Below are positions 58,929-64,000 of a stretch of DNA of 64,000 nt, one piece after another. The notes under the pieces were generated by a model, which had not been told where the DNA came from, did no database searches, and saw nothing but the letters and a program-made list of their open reading frames with translations. The stretch comes from Pollutibacter sp044353505 (GTDB taxonomy: Bacteria > Bacteroidota > Bacteroidia > Chitinophagales > Chitinophagaceae). Within the stretch, counting starts at the first letter, position 1; each line of letters opens with the position of its first letter. Where the stretch lies: the NCBI GenBank assembly GCA_044353505.1, contig JBILBU010000002.1, forward strand, positions 1 through 64,000, written 5' to 3'. The position numbers and the translations under genes are program-made.

Positions 58929-58962
58929 ATTGAACCAAAGCGGTTTGGGATGGTTAAATTTG
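58929..58962 (+). promoter_or_regulatory. Probable promoter for uvrA
   Basis: TTG (58930-58932) and TAAATTTG (58955-58962) are separated by 22 bases, slightly longer than the preferred 19-21. The uvrA ATG follows 26 bases later. Confidence 0.55.
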
Positions 58963-58988
58963 CAGTTGAGCCAGATTAAAATGAACGA

Positions 58989-61826
58989 ATGAGCGATTTA
59001 GGGATAAAGGATGATTTTATCGAGGTAGTAGGTGCCAGAGCACACAATTTGAAGAATATTGATATAAATATCCCAAAGAATAAATTGGTTGTAATTACGG
59101 GTATTAGTGGTAGCGGAAAATCATCCCTCGCATTTGATACCATTTACGCAGAAGGGCATAGGCGATATATGGAAACTTTCGGCACCTATGCCCGCCAATT
59201 TATGGGCGATATGGAGAGGCCGGATGTAGATAAGATCACTGGACTTTCTCCTGTTATTTCGATTGAGCAAAAAACAACCAATCGAAATCCCAGGTCAACA
59301 GTGGGAACAGTTACTGAAGTATATGATTTTCTGCGTTTGCTCTTTGCAAGGGCTGGTGATGCATATTCTATGAATACCGGCAAGAAGATGGTCAAGTTCA
59401 CTGATGAGGAAATCGTAGCGGATGTATTCAAAAAGCTTAAAGAAAAAAAAATAACCATTCTTGCTCCGCTGGTGAGAGGAAGAAAAGGGCATTATAGGGA
59501 ACTTTTTGAGGAGACCAGAAAAAAAGGATTTGTCAAGGTGCGTGTAGATGGTGAGTTAAAAGACCTCGTTCCAAAAATGCAGGTTGATCGCTATAAGGTG
59601 CATGATATTGAGGTTGTAATCGACAGGTTGGCAGTTACGCCCGATATGAAGGTTAGAATTTCCCAAAGCATTAACCAATCGATGATTTTGGGTAAGGGGT
59701 TGATATTCATTTTGGAGAATGATAACGATAGGCTTATTCAATACAGTAAAAAGTTAATGTGTGCAGAAACTGGATTGTCGTATGAAGAGCCATCCCCCAA
59801 TACGTTTTCCTTCAATTCTCCTTACGGGGCTTGCCCGGCATGTAAAGGACTGGGTCAGCAACATGCCATTGATATCGATGCGGTTGTGCCAGACAAAACA
59901 ATTTCAATTGTGGATGGTGCAATTGTTCCCCTAGGTGAATCAAGGGATGGGCACTACTATAAAATGGTAGAACAGCTTTCGAAAAAAAATAAATTCAGCC
60001 TCAAGACTCCAATCAGTCAATTGTCTGAAAAACACCTTAACCTCATACTGTTTGGCAACGAAGAGGGGTTGGTTACAGAGGATATCTCAGATGAATCACC
60101 CGCTGCAGAAAACAAAGAATCTTTTGAAGGCATTGCGAGTATGATTTACCGATGGTTTACGGATTCATCGAGCGATTCAGTGCGAGAGTGGGCTGAAAAG
60201 TTCATGATGCTCAAGACCTGCTCTGTCTGCAATGGTGCTAGGCTAAAAACTGAAAGTTTATGGTTTCGGGTAGATGGTAAGCATATATCCGAGCTTTCTG
60301 AAATGAACCTTGCACGCTTGAATGAATGGTTTACAAAGGTTGAAGAAAGGTTGGAGTCTAGACAAAACCTAATCGCAAAAGATATTCTAAAAGAAATTAG
60401 AAGTCGACTTGGTTTTCTTTTAGATGTCGGACTGGGTTATTTATCACTTAACCGACCTACTCGTTCATTAAGTGGTGGGGAGTCTCAGCGGATTAGGCTT
60501 GCCACCCAAATTGGTTCGCAATTACAAGGTATTACCTACATTCTTGATGAGCCATCGATTGGATTGCATCAACGAGACAACCAGCAGTTGATTGGTGCAT
60601 TGCAGAACCTTCGGGATATTGGGAATAGTGTATTGGTGGTAGAACATGATAAGGATATTATGCTTGCAGCAGACTACCTCATTGATGTTGGTCCGCGTGC
60701 AGGTATTCATGGCGGGAGAATTGTGGCGCAGGGCACACCCAAGGAAGTATGCAATTCAAATTCAGATACTGCCCTCTATTTAAACAATAAGAAAAAAGTA
60801 GAACTGCCGCAGGAGCGGAGGAAAGGTACAGGCAATATGATGTCGCTTATAGGCGCAAGTGGAAATAATTTAAAGAAGGTTGATGTTCATATTCCATTGG
60901 GCACCTTTGTGTTAGTCACGGGAGTTAGTGGCAGTGGAAAGTCTACGCTTATCAACGAAACCTTATATCCTATTTTGAGCCAGCACTGCTTTGATTCAAA
61001 GCAAGCTCCTATGCCATATAAAAAAATCAGTGGTTTAGAGTTTATTGACAAGGTGATTGAAATTGATCAATCTCCAATTGGCCGAACGCCCAGAAGCAAT
61101 CCTGCAACCTATTGTAATTTTTTCACCGATATACGCCAGTTATTTGCTTCAATTCCAGAAGCTAAAATAAGGGGGTACAATGCCGGTAGGTTCTCGTTCA
61201 ATGTCAAAGCCGGTAGGTGTGATATGTGTGAGGGGGGTGGACTTAGGGTAATTGAGATGAGCTTCTTGCCTGATGTGTATGTGCATTGTGAAAAGTGCAA
61301 TGGGAAAAGATACAATAGAGAGACATTAGAGATTAGGTTTAAGGGGAAATCGATTAGTGATGTGTTAGACATGACGGTGGATCAGGCGGTAGAGTTTTTT
61401 CAACAGATTCCCTATCTGTACAGAAAAATCAAGGTATTACAAGAGGTTGGATTGGGTTACATCACGCTGGGACAATCAGCTGTAACCCTTAGTGGCGGTG
61501 AGGCGCAGCGCATAAAGCTTTCCACAGAATTGTCTAAAAGAGACACTGGGAAAACATTTTATATCCTTGATGAACCCACTACGGGGCTCCATTTTCAAGA
61601 TATCAATTTGTTGTTGAACGTATTGAACAAATTGGTTAATCGGGGAAATACAGTGTTGGTCATAGAGCACAACATGGATGTTATCAAGGTCGCAGATTAT
61701 ATTATTGATCTTGGTCCCGAAGGTGGTGATGGAGGCGGTATAATTTTATATGAAGGGTCTCCTGAAGGGCTGCTTAAGATCAAGGTAAGTCATACTGCCA
61801 GATTTTTAAAGCAGGAGCTTGAGTAG
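58989..61826 (+). CDS. uvrA: UvrABC system protein A
   Basis: UvrA recognises bulky DNA lesions in nucleotide excision repair. The 945 residues contain two ABC ATPase modules: Walker A GISGSGKSSLAFDT and GVSGSGKSTLINET, signatures RSLSGGESQRIRLA and TLSGGEAQRIKLS, and Walker B segments ILDEPSIGLHQ and ILDEPTTGLHF. The C-terminal zinc finger is intact (CDMCEGGG, CEKCNGKRY). In the first zinc finger the second Cys of the first pair is replaced: Cys258-Ala-Glu-Thr261, with the other pair (ACPAC) present. The gene is divergent from metX. Confidence 0.97.
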   Translation: MSDLGIKDDFIEVVGARAHNLKNIDINIPKNKLVVITGISGSGKSSLAFDTIYAEGHRRYMETFGTYARQFMGDMERPDVDKITGLSPVISIEQKTTNRNPRSTVGTVTEVYDFLRLLFARAGDAYSMNTGKKMVKFTDEEIVADVFKKLKEKKITILAPLVRGRKGHYRELFEETRKKGFVKVRVDGELKDLVPKMQVDRYKVHDIEVVIDRLAVTPDMKVRISQSINQSMILGKGLIFILENDNDRLIQYSKKLMCAETGLSYEEPSPNTFSFNSPYGACPACKGLGQQHAIDIDAVVPDKTISIVDGAIVPLGESRDGHYYKMVEQLSKKNKFSLKTPISQLSEKHLNLILFGNEEGLVTEDISDESPAAENKESFEGIASMIYRWFTDSSSDSVREWAEKFMMLKTCSVCNGARLKTESLWFRVDGKHISELSEMNLARLNEWFTKVEERLESRQNLIAKDILKEIRSRLGFLLDVGLGYLSLNRPTRSLSGGESQRIRLATQIGSQLQGITYILDEPSIGLHQRDNQQLIGALQNLRDIGNSVLVVEHDKDIMLAADYLIDVGPRAGIHGGRIVAQGTPKEVCNSNSDTALYLNNKKKVELPQERRKGTGNMMSLIGASGNNLKKVDVHIPLGTFVLVTGVSGSGKSTLINETLYPILSQHCFDSKQAPMPYKKISGLEFIDKVIEIDQSPIGRTPRSNPATYCNFFTDIRQLFASIPEAKIRGYNAGRFSFNVKAGRCDMCEGGGLRVIEMSFLPDVYVHCEKCNGKRYNRETLEIRFKGKSISDVLDMTVDQAVEFFQQIPYLYRKIKVLQEVGLGYITLGQSAVTLSGGEAQRIKLSTELSKRDTGKTFYILDEPTTGLHFQDINLLLNVLNKLVNRGNTVLVIEHNMDVIKVADYIIDLGPEGGDGGGIILYEGSPEGLLKIKVSHTARFLKQELE

Positions 61827-61855
61827 GATATCAAGGAAGATCGAGTCGCGTGTTG

Positions 61856-62839
61856 CTAAAATGTCGACGGACATTGAATCGATTTGACTTGCTTTCGACC
61901 AAAGTATTTAAGATCTCCAATTCTAAAGCTTACTCTTAAGTTGATTGAGTAATATGAGTCGTTGTTTCGTGGTTCTCCTCTTTTTGCACCAGGGCCATAT
62001 CCAAGCAGGTAAGTACCTCCATTTTTGTAAGCTGCCTTATTTGACATTTGAAATGCAATCTTGGCTTCCTCAGTACCTGCCCCAAAGTAGCTATCGAAAT
62101 CATCTTTGCTTATGTATGTTGTGCTGACATCGTCAACATAATCTGTAAAGGTTTTGCGTGTGACAACTTCCAATCCGATGGCAAGGCTTCTGTTGACAAA
62201 ATATTTTAAACCAAAGCCATAGGGCACATGAAAATTGGTGAGACTGTACTCTTTTCTATCAGGGTGGTTTGGCATGCCTTGTCCCTCCGTGCGCAACGGC
62301 TTTAAATCAACCCATGTTGCATTTCCTGAATCGTCAATATATTGGGCTTGGGGATTGAATTGAAATGCACCGATACCAATCAGGAAATAGGGGTGTATGT
62401 GATGATATACTTCGTTTGGATCGTATTCCAAAAATACCGTTGGAAAAATTTCCAAGGCGAGATATACTTCCCTGATATTTGATCGGAAGTGTTGGTTTCT
62501 GTTTCTTCTGGCCTCTTCAATACCACCTCTTCCATTAGTGAGGCTATCCGCAGCACCAACCCGCCCCAGATTGATTGCAAATTGAATGTTCAAGTGTTCT
62601 GATGGGCGGTAGGCCACATATACTCCTGTCAGTGATTTTGTCAAAGAGAGTTGATTGTCTTTTAGGAATGCACCACCCTTTCCGGCGTTGCCTCCAAGGT
62701 CACCCAGGAAATTTGATAATCCATAGGTGACACCAATTTCCATTTTCGGCAGCTGGGCGGATGCAGAAAAATGGAGTATGCTAATTGCGATTAATGATAA
62801 GATCGTCCTTAAAGAATTATGGATTGGGCTTGAAATCAT
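61856..62839 (-). CDS. Outer-membrane beta-barrel protein, DUF6089/PorG-like
   Basis: This 327-residue protein has a signal peptide (TILSLIAISILHFSASA) and then alternating beta strands typical of a small barrel: MEIGVTYGLSNFLGDLGG, SLTGVYVAYRPSEHLNIQFA, IREVYLALEIF, HPYFLIGIGAFQFN and YSINLRVSFRIGDL. The NFLGDLGG start and layout resemble DUF6089/PorG proteins, a barrel linked to the type IX secretion system in some Bacteroidota. The assignment is by eye. It follows the acetyltransferase gene by four bases. Confidence 0.65.
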   Translation of the reverse strand: MISSPIHNSLRTILSLIAISILHFSASAQLPKMEIGVTYGLSNFLGDLGGNAGKGGAFLKDNQLSLTKSLTGVYVAYRPSEHLNIQFAINLGRVGAADSLTNGRGGIEEARRNRNQHFRSNIREVYLALEIFPTVFLEYDPNEVYHHIHPYFLIGIGAFQFNPQAQYIDDSGNATWVDLKPLRTEGQGMPNHPDRKEYSLTNFHVPYGFGLKYFVNRSLAIGLEVVTRKTFTDYVDDVSTTYISKDDFDSYFGAGTEEAKIAFQMSNKAAYKNGGTYLLGYGPGAKRGEPRNNDSYYSINLRVSFRIGDLKYFGRKQVKSIQCPSTF

Positions 62840-62843
62840 TTAG

Positions 62844-63299
62844 TTATTTTAGTCTAATCATGCTTATATGAGGAATATTATCTTCCAAGTACATATCGCT
62901 GCATTGTTCAAAGCCAAGATTTTCATAAAACTTTTTCAGGTAGAGCTGCCCTCCAATTTTGATTGGCAATTCGCCGTTTAATCTGATGCACTCCTCAATA
63001 GCTTTTTCCATTAAGGCAAAGCCAATTCCTCTTTTTCTGTACCTGGGAGAACTTACCACCCTTCCAATTGACGGCACTTCGAAGGCAATGCCCTGTTTCA
63101 GTATTCTTGCGGTTGCTACCAACTCTTCCCCAATCTTTGCTTGCAAGTGATGTGCTGATTGATCAAGGTTGTCCATATCTTGAAAAATACATTGTTGCTC
63201 AACCACAAATACCTCAGATCTTAGCCTGAGGATATCGTAGAGTTCAGCTGCACACAATTCATGGAATTGCTTGATTGTCCAATTAATCTTTCCTTCCAC
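62844..63299 (-). CDS. GNAT acetyltransferase, ElaA type
   Basis: This 151-residue protein has the ElaA/GNAT layout: WTIKQFHELCAAELYDILRLR, then SEVFVVEQQCIFQDMD, then the acetyl-CoA loop VVSSPRYRKRGIGFALMEKA, and the final FYENLGFEQ strand. The start is GTG at 63299; an in-frame stop lies 18 bases upstream and no ATG is available. The substrate is unknown. It is followed by the barrel gene in the same direction. Confidence 0.9.
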   Translation of the reverse strand: MEGKINWTIKQFHELCAAELYDILRLRSEVFVVEQQCIFQDMDNLDQSAHHLQAKIGEELVATARILKQGIAFEVPSIGRVVSSPRYRKRGIGFALMEKAIEECIRLNGELPIKIGGQLYLKKFYENLGFEQCSDMYLEDNIPHISMIRLK

Positions 63300-63421
63300 T
63301 TGAGTTGGGTGATGTCAGAATATTGTTAGGGTAAGTTAAGGTGGCGTGAATTGTCAATAGATTAGGAGCCAAAAATAGTCAATTGAAACTTTACTTAAGA
63401 TTAATATGCTATTAAAATATT

Positions 63422-63429
63422 TAAATTTG
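63422..63429 (+). promoter_or_regulatory. -7 promoter box for recG
   Basis: TAAATTTG is an exact TAnnTTTG match ten bases before the ATA at 63440, which is where the RecG protein seems to start. No -33 TTG is found at the expected distance. Confidence 0.5.
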
Positions 63430-63439
63430 TGATAAATCT

Positions 63440-64000
63440 ATAACTACTAATCCTTCCATACTATCCAATCCAATTGAATACCTTAAAGGGGTGGGACCTT
63501 TGCGTGCTGATATGCTCAAGAAGGAATTGCAAATATTCACATTTGGAGACCTGCTTAATCATTTTCCGTTTAGGCATTTGGATAGAACAGAGATACAGGT
63601 GATTGGCCAGATTAATCCCGCGATGGATCATGTTCAGGTAAGAGGGATATTGATCTCCATGGAAGTGCTGGGCGAAAGGCGTGGAAGAAGATTGGTGGCG
63701 CAGTTGAGGGACAGGACTGGAATTATTGAGCTGACATGGTTTCAGGGAATTCAATGGGTGCAAAAATCTTTGGCATTGGGCAACGAGTACCTGGTGTTTG
63801 GAAAGCTTGGGTTCTTTCTGGGCAAGCCTCAGTTGAATCATCCCGAGATTGAGTCGGTCAAGGACAATGCCAATGTAGGAAAACTTTTTCTTGAACCAGT
63901 ATATTCTGTTACTGAAAAGCTGAAGGCCAGGGGCTTAAATGGAAGGGCATGGAGTAAGCTAACCCAGCAACTTTTTATGGTGCTTGGGGAAAAGGAAATA
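63440..64000 (+). CDS. recG: ATP-dependent DNA helicase RecG, N-terminal part
   Basis: The frame reads TTNPSILSNPIEYLKGVGPL, then LKKELQIFTFGDLLNHFPFR, QVRGILISMEVLG, LVAQLRDRTGIIELTWFQG and LVFGKLGFFLGKPQL. This is the N-terminal wedge (OB) domain of RecG, which processes stalled forks. The helicase motifs lie beyond the window. There is no ATG, GTG or TTG between the in-frame stop at 63422 and the conserved GVGP segment; the first in-frame ATG is at 63512, inside it. The ATA at 63440 is at the place where related proteins begin, so the start is either a rare ATA or a mutated or misread ATG. Confidence 0.85.
   Translation, partial: MTTNPSILSNPIEYLKGVGPLRADMLKKELQIFTFGDLLNHFPFRHLDRTEIQVIGQINPAMDHVQVRGILISMEVLGERRGRRLVAQLRDRTGIIELTWFQGIQWVQKSLALGNEYLVFGKLGFFLGKPQLNHPEIESVKDNANVGKLFLEPVYSVTEKLKARGLNGRAWSKLTQQLFMVLGEKEI

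Overview
The window looks like a piece of chromosome from a Bacteroidota member, most likely a Chitinophagales or Sphingobacteriia-type bacterium. The evidence is the TAnnTTTG promoter element upstream of many genes, the lack of Shine-Dalgarno sequences, TonB-dependent receptors, a DUF3127 protein, a DUF2721 protein, a DUF6089/PorG-like barrel, and the conserved order pheT - coiled-coil gene - zapA - rny. tRNA genes lack an encoded CCA. The window starts inside one gene (MBL hydrolase) and ends inside another (recG).

Layout. 1-18 kb is core housekeeping: a competence-type helix-hairpin-helix protein; a leftward proteostasis block (tRNA-Leu, tig, two clpP genes, clpX and a 58-residue gene); a Rel/SpoT homologue; purA; a very acidic protein; tatA-gatA; rplS; and pheT - coiled-coil - zapA - rny. 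17-29 kb holds dnaB-rsmE, pyrD, an oxidoreductase, a CPA2 antiporter, a thiolase, and a TonB receptor with a partner lipoprotein and a DUF2721 protein. 29-38 kb holds three ABC transporter genes, a flavoprotein with a DUF3127 OB-like protein, and dnaA. 37.9-38.4 kb is a tRNA-Ser/tRNA-Pro locus. 38-41 kb holds a phosphoesterase, a DJ-1 protein, a methyltransferase and a broken channel gene. 41-56 kb is a rightward block of exported proteins: a GH78 rhamnosidase, two beta-propeller/phosphoesterase fusions around a TonB receptor, a large BNR-repeat protein and a sulfatase. 56-59 kb is metX-hom behind a SAM-I riboswitch, followed by uvrA, a barrel protein, an ElaA-type acetyltransferase and the start of recG.

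Most notable non-coding signals. (1) Three tandem 44-45 bp units copy the 5' part of the adjacent tRNA-Pro, with the D-arm replaced by a hairpin. (2) A 115 bp element behind tRNA-Pro could fold as a cloverleaf and contains two opposed terminators. (3) Three intergenic palindromes are built from 8 bp units related to TTTAGTTG / CTAAACAA; one sits inside a 258 bp nested inverted-repeat element. (4) TAnnTTTG boxes end exactly 4-5 nt before the start codon of five genes, which predicts leaderless mRNAs. (5) An S-box leader with its own terminator precedes metX. (6) recG has no standard start codon; an ATA sits where the start is expected.

How the genes work together. The leftward 5.6-1.1 kb block pairs nascent-chain folding (trigger factor) with ClpXP proteolysis. 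metX and hom make O-acetylhomoserine for methionine and are switched by SAM. The 44.3-51.5 kb genes form a tight operon that probably releases and imports a phosphorylated compound at the outer membrane; its substrate cannot be read from the sequence. Functions are assigned from recognised motifs only; no searches were run.
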